Shown: positions 45,887-55,882 of the stretch, piece after piece | How the letters are laid out: every line of letters starts with the position of its first letter | Numbering within the stretch: the first letter of the stretch is position 1 | Assembly: GCA_024278755.1 (NCBI GenBank) | Contig: JAJRSO010000027.1 | Span: forward strand, 58,987 to 122,986 | Length of the DNA stretch: 64,000 nucleotides | DNA from: Calditrichota bacterium | GTDB lineage: Bacteria > Calditrichota > Calditrichia > Calditrichales > Calditrichaceae | Direction: 5' to 3' | Position numbers and translations under genes: made by a program | The notes under the pieces: model-generated | Told to the model about the DNA's origin: nothing | Seen by the model: the letters and a program-made list of their open reading frames with translations, nothing else | The model's database searches: none

Positions 45887-45941
45887 TTTTTTTAGAAAAT
45901 TGTAACAACTCCACCCGTTCAGAGACAGAATACTATTTATC

Positions 45942-45976
45942 AATCCCCGGTTTATCAGGCCGGGGATTTTTTTTAC
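45942..45976 (+). terminator. Rho-independent terminator after the barrel genes
   Basis: Perfect 9-bp stem AATCCCCGG (45942-45950) / CCGGGGATT (45960-45968) followed by an unbroken T-run to 45974. It ends the porU-porV-barrel transcription unit. Confidence 0.92.
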
Positions 45977-46049
45977 CCAAAAGTGCCCCAATAATTCTAT
46001 TAAAAAGGTTATAAAAATTCGGGTTCAGGGACATTCCGGTAAAGCCTAC

Positions 46050-46078
46050 TTGATAAGCATTTCAAAATACGCTAAATT
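46050..46078 (+). promoter_or_regulatory. Putative sigma-70 promoter of the SpoIID-like gene
   Basis: TTGATA (46050-46055), 17-base spacer, TAAATT (46073-46078). Start of transcription near 46085 would leave a very short leader. Confidence 0.5.
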
Positions 46079-46092
46079 CCACAAAATCAATT

Positions 46093-47682
46093 ATGTGCCC
46101 GGAATTTATGGATATAACTTTAAAGACAATCAATAAACAGCCCGTCATAAATATAAATATTTTCAAACGGCAGAAACATGTGGATTTACAGTTTGAACCT
46201 AATGCCTTTGTATTTGAAGATATAGACGGAAAACCGTTGTTCGAAGACATGCACAATCAGGGGCGTTGGCGAATTAAAGTTAAACAAGCCAATACTAAGC
46301 CGTACATTTATTATCTGATTCTTAAGGAATCGGATAACCGCGCCTCGCTGGAAGAGGATCTGAAATGTATGCGACAGGGCGTTTCTATTGAGCATGTGGG
46401 CGGAAATATAATTTTAGACAACCGGCTGGTGACAGCCAATGATAAGTATATCTTAATTGCAGGCCCGTTTTCCTCCGAACGGGAAGCCCGTCATCACTCA
46501 CAAAACTTTGCCCAGCGTAACCATTGCCATATCTATAAAAAAGCTTTGGAAACGCCTAAAGGAATACTGGAAATATTTGATCCCCATTATGAAATATTTA
46601 CAGAAGTCAGAGGCGGTTTGCGTTTAGTTCCTAAAAAGGAAGGGGCTTATTTCCAGATTAAACGCTATGCAATCTGCTATCATGAAAACAATAAAATTGA
46701 ACACAAAGATTTATCATATCAGGGGGTTCTGCGGATTGGCATTGATGAAGACAGTACACAATTCGGAATTAATGAAATTACCGTAGAAGATTATTTAAAG
46801 GGCGTTTTGCACTCCGAAATGGATGGAAGTAACCATCCGGAATATCTTAAAAGTCTTGCAATTGCAGCACGCAGCCAAATATTTGCGCGTATTGGTCAAA
46901 TGCATGCTCATGAAGGATTTGACTTTTGCAGTGACAGCCATTGTCTGCGTTATTATGGAATTGATGAAAAAAAAGAATCAACAGAACAGGTGCTGAAAGA
47001 AACGAGAGGGATGATTCTTTCTTCGGAGAAACAGGTGTGTAATGCCTATTTTAGCTATTCCTGCGGCGGGCACACGGAAAATGCTTCCGGCATCTGGTTA
47101 AATGACCACTTTGATTATATCAAAGGAAAACCCGATACTTTAATTCCGGCTTCAGAGAACTTAAATTTGCAGAAAAATGAAGATATTCGAAAATGGATTT
47201 TAAGTCGTCCCGATGTTTTATGTAAAACGGATGCGCTTACACAGGGCGGTCGCCCACAGTTATCTTCGGATGCTTTCCGTTGGGAAGTATTTTATACGCG
47301 GAGTGAACTGGAAGAGATTATTTATGAAAAAACCGGGGAAGAATTAGGCATTATTTATGAATTGATTCCGGCTAAAAGAGGTGTTTCCGGCCGTATAATG
47401 GAAATTGAAGTTTTAAGCAGCCTTAAAAATATAACTATTAAAGGGGAAATGAATATCCGTTCCGCTTTTTCTAATACGCTGCTCAACAGTTATTGTTTTA
47501 TAATAGAACCGGAGCTGGATATTGACGGAGTCCCCATTAGTTTTACATTTATCGGTGCGGGTAAAGGACACGGCGTCGGTTTATGCAAGGTAGGCGCCGC
47601 AAAGATGGCTCAGGATGGAAAATCTTATACTGAAATACTTTCCCATTATTTTGAACGGTGTAGTATTAAAGGAATTTATTAG
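46093..47682 (+). CDS. SpoIID/LytB-domain protein
   Basis: 529 residues. Residues about 90-150 contain a SPOR-like stretch (KYILIAGPFSSEREARHHSQ). The SpoIID domain (about 215-525) has GVLRIGIDEDSTQFGINEITVEDYLKG..HSEM, KSLAIAARSQIFARIG, YFSYSCGGHTENASGIW and near the end GAGKGHGVGLCKVGA. SpoIID cuts denuded glycan strands as a lytic transglycosylase; LytB-type relatives stimulate amidases. No signal peptide is evident at the N-terminus from ATG 46093 or ATG 46108, which is odd for a wall enzyme; a promoter at 46050 makes 46108 attractive. It is followed by prfB after 3 bases. Confidence 0.83.
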   Translation: MCPEFMDITLKTINKQPVININIFKRQKHVDLQFEPNAFVFEDIDGKPLFEDMHNQGRWRIKVKQANTKPYIYYLILKESDNRASLEEDLKCMRQGVSIEHVGGNIILDNRLVTANDKYILIAGPFSSEREARHHSQNFAQRNHCHIYKKALETPKGILEIFDPHYEIFTEVRGGLRLVPKKEGAYFQIKRYAICYHENNKIEHKDLSYQGVLRIGIDEDSTQFGINEITVEDYLKGVLHSEMDGSNHPEYLKSLAIAARSQIFARIGQMHAHEGFDFCSDSHCLRYYGIDEKKESTEQVLKETRGMILSSEKQVCNAYFSYSCGGHTENASGIWLNDHFDYIKGKPDTLIPASENLNLQKNEDIRKWILSRPDVLCKTDALTQGGRPQLSSDAFRWEVFYTRSELEEIIYEKTGEELGIIYELIPAKRGVSGRIMEIEVLSSLKNITIKGEMNIRSAFSNTLLNSYCFIIEPELDIDGVPISFTFIGAGKGHGVGLCKVGAAKMAQDGKSYTEILSHYFERCSIKGIY

Positions 47683-47685
47683 CAA

Positions 47686-48787
47686 ATGGATACACAGATA
47701 AGCGCACTCATCTCTCAGTTTTCAAACCGACTGACCGAATTACGAGGTTATCTTTGACCTTGATACCAAAGAATCTGAAATTGCCGAATTTGAAAAAAAA
47801 GTATTAGCCGATGATTTTTGGACGGATAATGAAAAAGCCCAGGAAGTACACCGGGAAATCAATGTCCGAAAAGAATGTGTGGAACCCTGGAACGAGTGCA
47901 AAGCGGCCCTCGACGATCTAATTCTATTAGCCGAAATGGCCGAAGAAGATCCGGACAGCGGTTTTGATAAGGAATTAGAGTCCGAAAGCAAAATACTTGA
48001 AAAAAAGATTGCTGCGCTGGAATTTAAACGTATGCTGGGCGGCAAAGACGATCCCAACAATGCCATTGTTACCATTCATCCCGGCGCCGGCGGCACCGAA
48101 AGCCAGGACTGGGCGGAAATGTTAATGCGCATGTATCTGCGTTATGCCGAAATCCGTAGTTTTAAAACCGAAATAATCGATTATCAGTCCGGGGATGAGG
48201 CCGGCGTAAAAAGTGTGACTATTATGGTAAAGGGTTCCTATGCCTTTGGTCTGCTTAAAGCCGAAGCCGGCGTACATCGGCTGGTGCGCATTTCGCCGTT
48301 CGATTCTAATAGCAGACGGCATACCTCGTTCGCTTCTGTATTTGTAGTGCCCGAAATCGGGGATGATATCGATATCGAAATTAACAAGGCGGATTTACGT
48401 ATTGATACGTATCGCGCCAGCGGCGCCGGCGGGCAGCATGTAAACAAAACGGATTCCGCTATCCGCATAACTCATATCCCTTCCGGAATCGTGGTGCAGT
48501 GCCAGAACGAACGTTCACAGTTTAAAAATAAAGCGACCGCTTTAAAAATTTTAACCGCCCGGCTCTATCAAAAAGAACTGGACGAACAGCGGGCTCAGCG
48601 GGATGAGTTTGCCAGCAGCAAAAAAGATATCGCCTGGGGCAGTCAAATCCGTTCCTATGTCTTTCATCCCTACAATATGGTAAAAGACCACCGCACCAAT
48701 GTGGAAACCAGCAATATCCAACAGGTAATGGACGGCGCGCTCGATATGTTTATCGAAAAATATCTCGCCGAATTCGGCGGAGAATAA
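47686..48787 (+). CDS. prfB: Peptide chain release factor 2 with programmed +1 frameshift
   Basis: Translation starts at ATG 47686 and reaches an in-frame TGA as codon 24 (47755-47757) in the slippery site CTT TGA C. A +1 shift there joins codon 23 to GAC at 47756 and continues to 48787, giving 366 residues. The SD-like GAGG just upstream matches the stimulator of the bacterial RF2 site. Motifs of RF2: SPF anticodon-like tripeptide (LVRISPFDSNSRRH) and GGQ (ASGAGGQHVNKTDSA). RF2 releases at UGA and UAA, and low RF2 lets ribosomes wait at TGA and shift, a well-known autoregulation. The gene must be annotated as a joined CDS: 47686-47754 and 47756-48787. Confidence 0.96.
47745..47758 (+). promoter_or_regulatory. 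RF2 programmed frameshift site
   Basis: GGTTATCTTTGAC with GAGG beginning at 47744: SD-like element, slippery CTT codon (47752-47754), TGA and a following C, all as in classical bacterial prfB. Confidence 0.95.
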
Positions 48788-48820
48788 TAAAATAGTTTAC
48801 AACGTTTAAAGGAGTTTTTT

Positions 48821-50314
48821 TTGGAAGATTTCAACCAGCTTATTCAGATACGGAAGGACAAACTGAAAACCATCAGAGAAATGGGCGTAAATCCGTATCC
48901 GTATGAATTTAATCAGACGCATAAATCGGAGCAGATTAAAAATAATTTCGAAGAACTTGAGGAGAAAACCGTTTCCATAGCCGGGCGGCTTATGGCGGTG
49001 CGCTTAATGGGTAAAGCTTCTTTTTGTCATATCCAGGATGAGCAGGGACGTATTCAGGCTTATATCCGTAAAGACACGGTGGGCGAAGAAACTTATCGGC
49101 TGTTTAAAATTTTGGACATCGGCGACCAGGTGGGAATTGAAGGCAAGGTGGCCAAAACCCGTACGGGCGAAGTGACCATTTTTGCTGAAACGCTGAAATT
49201 ACTGTCCAAATCGTTACGTCCGCTACCCATTGTAAAAGAAAAAGAGGAAGACGGCGAAAAGGTGGTGTACGACCAGTTTGCCGATAAAGAGATGCGCTAC
49301 CGCCAGCGCTATGTGGATTTGGTTGTTAATCCGAACGTTAAAGAAGTATTTGTGAAACGCTCCAAAATCATCACCGCTATTCGTGAGTTTTTGGATCAAC
49401 AGGATTTCCTCGAAGTGGAAACCCCCATTTTGCAGCCCATCCACGGCGGCGCCGCGGCCCGGCCTTTTGTGACTCATCACAATACACTGGATCGTAAACT
49501 CTATCTGCGCATTGCCAATGAATTGTATTTAAAGCGCCTGATTGTGGGCGGCTTTGACCGAGTGTATGAATTTTCTAAAGATTTTCGTAACGAAGGCATG
49601 GATCGTTTTCACAATCCGGAATTTACCCTGCTGGAATTGTACGTGGCCTACAAAGATTATCACTGGATGATGGATTTTGTCGAGCAGCTTTTCATTCATA
49701 CCGCGCAAAAAGTGAACGGCACCACAAAATTACAGTTTAGCGGTCATGAAATCGAACTGACCGCGCCCTGGAAACGGTTGACTATGTTCGATGCGATTAA
49801 AGAATACACCGGGAAAGACCTTAGCCAATTAGATGAAGCCGGTTTACGTAAAGCAGCCAAAGAATTAAATGTGGATCTTTCTCCCGAAATGGGCGCAGGA
49901 AAAATTATCGATGAGATTTTTGGGGAGCTGGTAGAACCAAAGCTGATTCAGCCCACGTTTATTATGGACTATCCGGTGGAAATGTCGCCATTGGCTAAAA
50001 AACACCGCGATAATCCCCGGCTGGTGGAACGCTTCGAACCGATCATTGGCGGCAAAGAAGTGGCCAACGCTTTTAGCGAGCTGAATGATCCGCTTGACCA
50101 GCGGCAGCGTTTCGAAAGCCAGATGAAATTAAAAGAACGCGGCGATTTGGAAGCGCAGGAATTGGACGAGGATTATCTGCGTGCGCTGGAAATCGGTATG
50201 CCGCCCACGGCGGGACTGGGCATTGGCATCGACCGTCTGGTCATGTTATTTACCGGGCAGCACAGCATCCGAGACGTTCTGCTATTCCCGCAAATGCGGC
50301 CGGAGAAGAAATGA
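48821..50314 (+). CDS. lysS: Lysyl-tRNA synthetase, class II
   Basis: 497 residues. Start TTG 48821 with SD AAAGGAG. An N-terminal OB-fold anticodon-binding domain ([20 protein letters not shown]) precedes the class II core: motif 1 near [20 protein letters not shown], motif 2 at [19 protein letters not shown], motif 3 at [12 protein letters not shown]. It charges tRNA-Lys. The prfB-lysS order is common in bacteria (as in E. coli prfB-lysS). It overlaps the following gene (ATGA). Confidence 0.96.
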   Translation: MEDFNQLIQIRKDKLKTIREMGVNPYPYEFNQTHKSEQIKNNFEELEEKTVSIAGRLMAVRLMGKASFCHIQDEQGRIQAYIRKDTVGEETYRLFKILDIGDQVGIEGKVAKTRTGEVTIFAETLKLLSKSLRPLPIVKEKEEDGEKVVYDQFADKEMRYRQRYVDLVVNPNVKEVFVKRSKIITAIREFLDQQDFLEVETPILQPIHGGAAARPFVTHHNTLDRKLYLRIANELYLKRLIVGGFDRVYEFSKDFRNEGMDRFHNPEFTLLELYVAYKDYHWMMDFVEQLFIHTAQKVNGTTKLQFSGHEIELTAPWKRLTMFDAIKEYTGKDLSQLDEAGLRKAAKELNVDLSPEMGAGKIIDEIFGELVEPKLIQPTFIMDYPVEMSPLAKKHRDNPRLVERFEPIIGGKEVANAFSELNDPLDQRQRFESQMKLKERGDLEAQELDEDYLRALEIGMPPTAGLGIGIDRLVMLFTGQHSIRDVLLFPQMRPEKK

Positions 50315-51549
50315 ACAAATTCGAAATTTTTATGGCCCGGCGTTATTTTAAAGCAAAAAAACGCACCGGGTTTATTTCCATCATTTCCTATATTTCCATT
50401 GGCGGCGTGACCATCGGAGTGGCCGCGCTTATTTTAGTGCTTTCGGTGATGAACGGCTTTGAAGAAGAGGTGCGTTCCCGCCTGTTGGGCGCCGACGCCC
50501 ATGTACGCCTGCGTAAGTTTTATGTGGAGCCGATTACCCGCGTCGATTCACTGTTAAACCTTGCCATGCAAACCAAACATGTGCAGGCCGCAGCCCCGGT
50601 TATCGTGGAAAAGGGAATGATTGCCGGAGAAGATAATCAGTACGCGACCATCGTAAAAGCCATCGATCCCGAATTATCGGCAAAAGTAACGGAAATCGGC
50701 GCTAAAATGGTGCTGGGCGAATTGGATTTTTCGGAGAAAATGATTGATGGTCGTAAATTTCCCGGAATTGTACTGGGACGCTATCTCGCCGACGCTATCC
50801 GCTCCACCCATATCGATGATATTGTAACCCTGTGGGTGATGCCAAAGAAAGGCGGCATTTTTACCCAGCCGCGCATTAAACGCTTTTATGTGGCCGGCAT
50901 TGTGGAAATCGGTTACTACGAATATGACCGTACGCTTTCCTACACCTCCATTAAAGACGCCCAAAAACTCTTTGGGATGAATAAGGGCGTTTCGTGGATT
51001 GAATTAAAGCTGGATAATTATGAAAATGCCGCCGGGGTGGCACAGGCGCTGGAAGACGAACTGGGCTATCCCTATCTCGCCGAGACCTGGTTCCAGCTAA
51101 ACCGCTCGCTCTATTCATGGATGGAAATTGAAAAATGGGGCTCGTTCATTATTTTAAGTCTTATCATTATGGTCGCGGCCTTTAATATCATTAGCTCGCT
51201 GATTATGGTCGTCATGGAAAAAACAAAAGAAATCGGCATTTTAAAATCCATGGGCGCCACCCAGCGCAGCATCCGTAAAATATTTATGTACGAAGGTTTG
51301 GCCGTCGGCATTGCGGGTACGATTTTGGGTTCGGTTATCGGTTACAGCCTGGCCTTTGCCCAATACCATTTTCATATTATTGCACTGCCCGGCGATGTGT
51401 ACCTTATTAGCTCGCTGCCTATTGTGATGCATTGGGTGGATTTTTTTGCCATCATAACGGTTTCTATTTTGTTAAGCCTCGTTGCCAGTATTTACCCGGC
51501 GCACCGCGCTTCCAAATTAATTCCGGTAGAGGCCATTCGCTACGAATAG
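50311..51549 (+). CDS. lolE: Lipoprotein-releasing ABC permease (LolC/LolE family)
   Basis: 412 residues with the family plan: N-terminal membrane segment ([23 protein letters not shown]), a periplasmic MacB-like domain of about 200 residues, then three C-terminal segments of the FtsX domain with [19 protein letters not shown]. It extracts mature lipoproteins from the inner membrane with LolD. Only one permease gene is present here, so a homodimeric form is likely. It overlaps lysS by four bases and precedes lolD by 110 bases. The C/E distinction cannot be made from sequence here. Confidence 0.88.
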   Translation: MNKFEIFMARRYFKAKKRTGFISIISYISIGGVTIGVAALILVLSVMNGFEEEVRSRLLGADAHVRLRKFYVEPITRVDSLLNLAMQTKHVQAAAPVIVEKGMIAGEDNQYATIVKAIDPELSAKVTEIGAKMVLGELDFSEKMIDGRKFPGIVLGRYLADAIRSTHIDDIVTLWVMPKKGGIFTQPRIKRFYVAGIVEIGYYEYDRTLSYTSIKDAQKLFGMNKGVSWIELKLDNYENAAGVAQALEDELGYPYLAETWFQLNRSLYSWMEIEKWGSFIILSLIIMVAAFNIISSLIMVVMEKTKEIGILKSMGATQRSIRKIFMYEGLAVGIAGTILGSVIGYSLAFAQYHFHIIALPGDVYLISSLPIVMHWVDFFAIITVSILLSLVASIYPAHRASKLIPVEAIRYE

Positions 51550-51659
51550 TTGTGGTGAATTTACTATTGCGTTTGGATCTTTTTTACCAAAACAGGTTTC
51601 CAAACGCCAACATCCAAGAGTAATTAGCAATGATTTTCTAAATCATAGAAAAGAAGCAG

Positions 51660-52331
51660 ATGAAAAGTATGATTGAAATAAAAGATGTTTTTAAATCCTA
51701 CGAGAACGGGCCCCAAAAAGTAGAGGTACTTAAAGGGATTACGCTTTCTATTAAAGAAGGGGAATCGGTGCTGATTACCGGTCCGTCCGGGGTTGGGAAA
51801 AGCACCTTGCTGCATATCGCGGGCGCATTGGATTTGCCGAGTTCCGGAGATGTGTTTATTAACGGGCAAAATATTGTACAGTTAAAAAGTAACGCGCTGG
51901 CTCATTTTCGCAACAAGACGGTGGGTTTTATTTTTCAGTTTCATCATCTGTTGCCGGAATTTTCGGCGCTGGAAAACGTACTGATTCCGGCCATGATGCA
52001 CGAACCGCTGACCAAAGAAAAAGAAGAATACGCCCGTTTTTTATTGAATGAAGTGGGGCTGTCGCACCGGCTCGAGCACAGGCCGAATGAACTGTCCGGC
52101 GGTGAACAGCAGCGGGCAGCCGTGGCGCGGGCGTTGATTAACAAACCGCAGGTACTTCTGGCGGATGAACCCACCGGTAATTTAGATAAACAAAACAGTA
52201 ACCAGTTGTTTGAGTTACTGTTAAATCTAAACCAAAAATTCAAACAAACGTTGGTGATTGTAACCCACGCGGATAGTATGGGAAACCGGATCAATCGTAC
52301 CGTTCGGCTGGATGACGGTATGATTGTATAA
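51660..52331 (+). CDS. lolD: Lipoprotein-releasing ABC ATPase
   Basis: 223 residues. Walker A TGPSGVGKSTLLH, Q-loop FQFHHLLPEF, signature LSGGEQQRAAVARAL, Walker B VLLADEPTGNLD and H-loop VIVTHAD. It belongs to the MacB/LolD group and powers the permease encoded just upstream. ATG 51669 is an alternative start. Confidence 0.93.
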   Translation: MKSMIEIKDVFKSYENGPQKVEVLKGITLSIKEGESVLITGPSGVGKSTLLHIAGALDLPSSGDVFINGQNIVQLKSNALAHFRNKTVGFIFQFHHLLPEFSALENVLIPAMMHEPLTKEKEEYARFLLNEVGLSHRLEHRPNELSGGEQQRAAVARALINKPQVLLADEPTGNLDKQNSNQLFELLLNLNQKFKQTLVIVTHADSMGNRINRTVRLDDGMIV

Positions 52332-52396
52332 AACCGTTGGTATCTGTTTTATCCTTTGATATTGTATCAACTTCAAAAACTCCAAAGGCGCTTATC

Positions 52397-53518
52397 ATGA
52401 AAAATTTTTTTTTGATAAGTTTAATCTGTTTTGTAAACCTTTTATACGCGCAACAAGTGGTCGATACGACAAAAATCTTTGGGGTGACCATAGACGATCC
52501 CTGGGGCGACCGAACCGGTTTAATTGAAGCGTTTTCCGCCCATTGCATTAAACCCACCGCGCGTATTGTTTTTGACGAAGGCGTTGCCGCCAGCGCGTAT
52601 GATGCGCCGATTGCCGAATTAGAACCCTATTGTTTTATTATGGGAGAAATTTTGGACAGCTATTATGTGAGCGCCTATTCTGTGCAGCAATACCTAGACA
52701 GAACAACTGAGTATTTAGACCGATTTGAAAACAATGTGGATATTTGGGAAATTGGCAACGAAGTAAACGGGGAGTGGTTAGGCGAAACCGACAGTGTGGT
52801 AAAAAAGATTGAAGGCGCCTATGCCATTGTTGCCGACAGGGATAAAAAAACGGCGCTCACGCTCTACTATAATGCCTCCTGTTATGAAAATCCTCAAAAC
52901 GAAATGTTTACCTGGGTCAATGAAAATATATCGGAATCCATGAAACAGGGACTCGATTACGTACTGGTCAGTTATTACGAAGACGATTGCGAAAACACCG
53001 TTTTGTCCACGGACGAATGGCAGGCTGTTTTTGACAGTTTACATCAGACTTTTCCCAATTCGAAGCTGGGAATGGGTGAATGCGGAACATTGATGGAATC
53101 AAGAAAAGCGGAATATATGCATCGTTACTACGGAATGGAAATAGCAACGCCCGGTTTTATACGGGGCTATTTTTGGTGGTATTATAAACACGACTGCGTT
53201 CCCAAAACAAAGGCTTTGTGGGATACGCTGGATACAATCGTAAGTAAATGGGAACATCCGGCGTCCATAAATGAAAATGAAACGACACATCCTGTTAATA
53301 TAAAAATCTATCCGAATCCTACAAGAGGAAAGGTTTCCATTCATTCAAATTTTGTTACAAAGATAGAAATTTTTAATATACTGGGCCAGCGCGTAAAAGT
53401 GCTTTCTAATAGTAAAAAAATTGATATTAGCGATCTGCCGAAAGGCGTATTTTTTTTACGAATGGCTACAAATGCAGGGTGGCAAACCGGGAAAATTATT
53501 CACCTTAAGGGGAAGTAA
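52397..53518 (+). CDS. Secreted clan GH-A glycoside-hydrolase-like protein with type IX sorting domain
   Basis: 373 residues from ATG 52397 (SD AAAGGCG); an upstream in-frame extension has no SD. Signal peptide MKNFFLISLICFVNLLYA. The body is a TIM-barrel hydrolase fragment: acid/base Glu122 in WEIGNEVNGEW at the end of strand 4 and nucleophile candidate Glu228 in GMGECG, 106 apart, as in clan GH-A. The last ~75 residues are a Por-type sorting domain (INIKIYPNPTRGKVSIHSNF to LPKGVFFLRM). It should act on polysaccharide outside the cell; the substrate is not evident. Nine T (52405-52413) lie in the signal-peptide codons. Confidence 0.8.
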   Translation: MKNFFLISLICFVNLLYAQQVVDTTKIFGVTIDDPWGDRTGLIEAFSAHCIKPTARIVFDEGVAASAYDAPIAELEPYCFIMGEILDSYYVSAYSVQQYLDRTTEYLDRFENNVDIWEIGNEVNGEWLGETDSVVKKIEGAYAIVADRDKKTALTLYYNASCYENPQNEMFTWVNENISESMKQGLDYVLVSYYEDDCENTVLSTDEWQAVFDSLHQTFPNSKLGMGECGTLMESRKAEYMHRYYGMEIATPGFIRGYFWWYYKHDCVPKTKALWDTLDTIVSKWEHPASINENETTHPVNIKIYPNPTRGKVSIHSNFVTKIEIFNILGQRVKVLSNSKKIDISDLPKGVFFLRMATNAGWQTGKIIHLKGK

Positions 53519-53535
53519 CCCTGGTATAAAATATT

Positions 53536-55632
53536 ATGAAGACACCATCCGAACAGGAATATGAACTTCAGTTTTTAAAAGGCATTGGTCCTAAACGAGC
53601 GGCTGTCCTGTTTAAATACGGAATCAAAACCCGCGAAGACCTGCTTAATTTTTTCCCCCGCCGGCATATCGACCGCAGCCGGATCATTCCTCTGAGTTCC
53701 CTCAGTCCCGAACAGGAAGTTACCGTCATCGGCAAGATCGAAGCGGCCGGTATTCGCCGTTCGCGCAGGCCCATGTTTTACATCGTCATCAGCGATGAAA
53801 GCGGCTTATTGGAGGCGATTTGGTTTAATTCCATTAATTATTTTAAAAATCTGTTTAAAGTGGGTGACTGGGTTTCCCTCTCCGGAAAAGTCGTTTTTTA
53901 CCGGGGCTATCAGCTTACCCATCCCGACTACGATTTATTTGAATCCGCTGAAATCGACAATCTTTTGAACACCGGGAAAATCATTTCGTTTTATCCGGGA
54001 AATGATACGTTTAAACGCAGCGGATTAAATTCCAAAACCCTGCGCCGTACCTTTCATTTTTTATTTAAAGAAAAGCTGGATTTTATCCGGGAAATGCTGC
54101 CCGAATCCTTACGTCGTGCGCGCGCGTTTTTAGAACGGGCGGAAGCCTACCGGCAGATACATGAACCGCGGGATATGACTCATTTAGATAGAGCAATTTA
54201 CCGTTTTAAATTTGAAGATTTCTTTTTTTTACAACTTATGCTGGCTTTGCAACGCGCGCACCGCAAAGCCCTGCCCGACGGTTTTGCCTTCGATAAGAAA
54301 AGTCCGCGTTTGGAAAAGTTTTATAAGACGCTGCCTTTTAAAATGACGGAGGCCCAGAAGAAAACGGTAAAGGAAATTCGGAAAGATATGCGCCGGCCGG
54401 AACCGATGAACCGGCTGCTTCAGGGCGATGTGGGTTCCGGAAAAACGCTGGTAGCGGTGATGGCGATTTTAATTGCGCTGGATAATGGAGTGCAGGCGGC
54501 CCTGATGGCGCCTACCGAAATCCTCGCCGAACAGCATTTTTTTACTATTCAAAAATGGTTAAAGCCACTGAAGGTTGACGTTCATCTACTGACAGGCAGT
54601 ACCTCCGCAAAAAAACGTAAGGCAATAAAAGAAGAATTGGAAACAGGCGCTCCCTGTCTCGTTGTCGGCACACACGCGCTTAATGAGCCTGGTGTCGGTT
54701 TTAAAAATCTGGGTCTGGTGATAATTGACGAACAGCACCGTTTTGGAGTGATGCAGCGCGGCCGCCTGATTGAACGGGGCGCTCATCCGGATGTGCTGGT
54801 GATGACGGCTACTCCCATTCCGCGTACGCTTGCTTTAACGGCTTATGGCAGCTTAGATGTTTCCATTATTGATGAGATGCCCGCCAATCGCCGTCCGGTG
54901 GCAACCGTGTGGCGTTTCGAAAATAGGGCGGCGCAGATTTACGATTTTATCGGCGAACGGGTGCGTGCCGGGGAACAGGCGTACATTGTCTATCCGCTGG
55001 TGGAAGAGAGTGAAAAACTGGATTTGAAAGCCGCGACCGAAGGGTTTGAATTATTGTCGAAAGGGTCTCTTTCCCGTTTCCGGATCAGCCTGCTGCACGG
55101 CCGGATGAAGGGGCCGGAAAAAGAAAAAATTATGAGCGCCTTTGCCCGCGGTGAAATTGATATTATGATTTCGACTACCGTTATCGAGGTAGGGGTGGAT
55201 GTGGCCAATGCTACGGTTATTTTAATTGAGCATGCCGAGCGCTTTGGTCTGTCGCAGCTGCACCAGTTGCGCGGCCGCGTGGGACGCAGCGCGAAAAAAT
55301 CCTACTGTATTTTAAAAACACCGTACAATATCGGGGAAACGGCCCAGCAGCGTATGAAAATAATGACCGAAACAAATGACGGCTTTATCATCGCCGAAAA
55401 AGATTTAAAATTGCGCGGCTGGGGTGATTTCTTTGGAACCAGGCAGAGCGGGATGCCGGAATTCAAACTGGCCAATCCCATCGAAGATCGGGAAATTCTG
55501 GAGCAGGCCCGCGAGGATGCTTTCGGTTTGGTGGCGGAAGACCCGTTGCTGCGGAAAGAGGCGCATTCTGAACTGAAGCGATTTATGCAGGAAAATCTGA
55601 AAGAACGGATGGATTTAATTCGTATCAGTTAA
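53536..55632 (+). CDS. recG: ATP-dependent DNA helicase RecG
   Basis: 698 residues. The N-terminal helix-hairpin-helix and wedge OB domain (KGIGPKRAAVLFKYGI; EVTVIGKIEAAGI) is followed by the helicase core: Walker A GDVGSGKT (about 295), DEQH box IIDEQHRFGV, motif III TATPIPRTLAL, motif VI QLRGRVGRS and the C-terminal TRG-like GWGDFFGTRQSGMPEF. It remodels stalled forks and Holliday junctions. It follows the hydrolase by 17 bases without an obvious terminator. Repeat copy A3 begins 13 bases after its stop. Confidence 0.96.
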   Translation: MKTPSEQEYELQFLKGIGPKRAAVLFKYGIKTREDLLNFFPRRHIDRSRIIPLSSLSPEQEVTVIGKIEAAGIRRSRRPMFYIVISDESGLLEAIWFNSINYFKNLFKVGDWVSLSGKVVFYRGYQLTHPDYDLFESAEIDNLLNTGKIISFYPGNDTFKRSGLNSKTLRRTFHFLFKEKLDFIREMLPESLRRARAFLERAEAYRQIHEPRDMTHLDRAIYRFKFEDFFFLQLMLALQRAHRKALPDGFAFDKKSPRLEKFYKTLPFKMTEAQKKTVKEIRKDMRRPEPMNRLLQGDVGSGKTLVAVMAILIALDNGVQAALMAPTEILAEQHFFTIQKWLKPLKVDVHLLTGSTSAKKRKAIKEELETGAPCLVVGTHALNEPGVGFKNLGLVIIDEQHRFGVMQRGRLIERGAHPDVLVMTATPIPRTLALTAYGSLDVSIIDEMPANRRPVATVWRFENRAAQIYDFIGERVRAGEQAYIVYPLVEESEKLDLKAATEGFELLSKGSLSRFRISLLHGRMKGPEKEKIMSAFARGEIDIMISTTVIEVGVDVANATVILIEHAERFGLSQLHQLRGRVGRSAKKSYCILKTPYNIGETAQQRMKIMTETNDGFIIAEKDLKLRGWGDFFGTRQSGMPEFKLANPIEDREILEQAREDAFGLVAEDPLLRKEAHSELKRFMQENLKERMDLIRIS

Positions 55633-55645
55633 TATAAATGAGTCC

Positions 55646-55742
55646 AGTCTAAAAAGGCATAGCCACCGATTTCCACAGAAAGACACGGATGAAATTACAT
55701 TGAATAGATTCGTGTAAATTCGTGGGTTTTATAGTGAACTCA
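55646..55742 (+). repeat. Dispersed palindromic repeat A, copy 3
   Basis: AGTCTAAAAAGGCATAGCCA through ATAGTGAACTCA. Shorter than copy 1 by deletion of the TTGTTTTTATT block after ACACGGAT, otherwise nearly identical; same orientation, again directly after a stop codon. Confidence 0.85.
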
Positions 55743-55882
55743 TAAATTTAAAATGAAAAAAATTACTATCGATTAACGCCGAAGGAATACGGATAAAAAT
55801 TCTGATTGAACTGTAAAATCCGTACTTAAAAATGGATTAATAGTAGCGGATTCGTTGGTTAATATAAAAAAGGTAAAACAAG

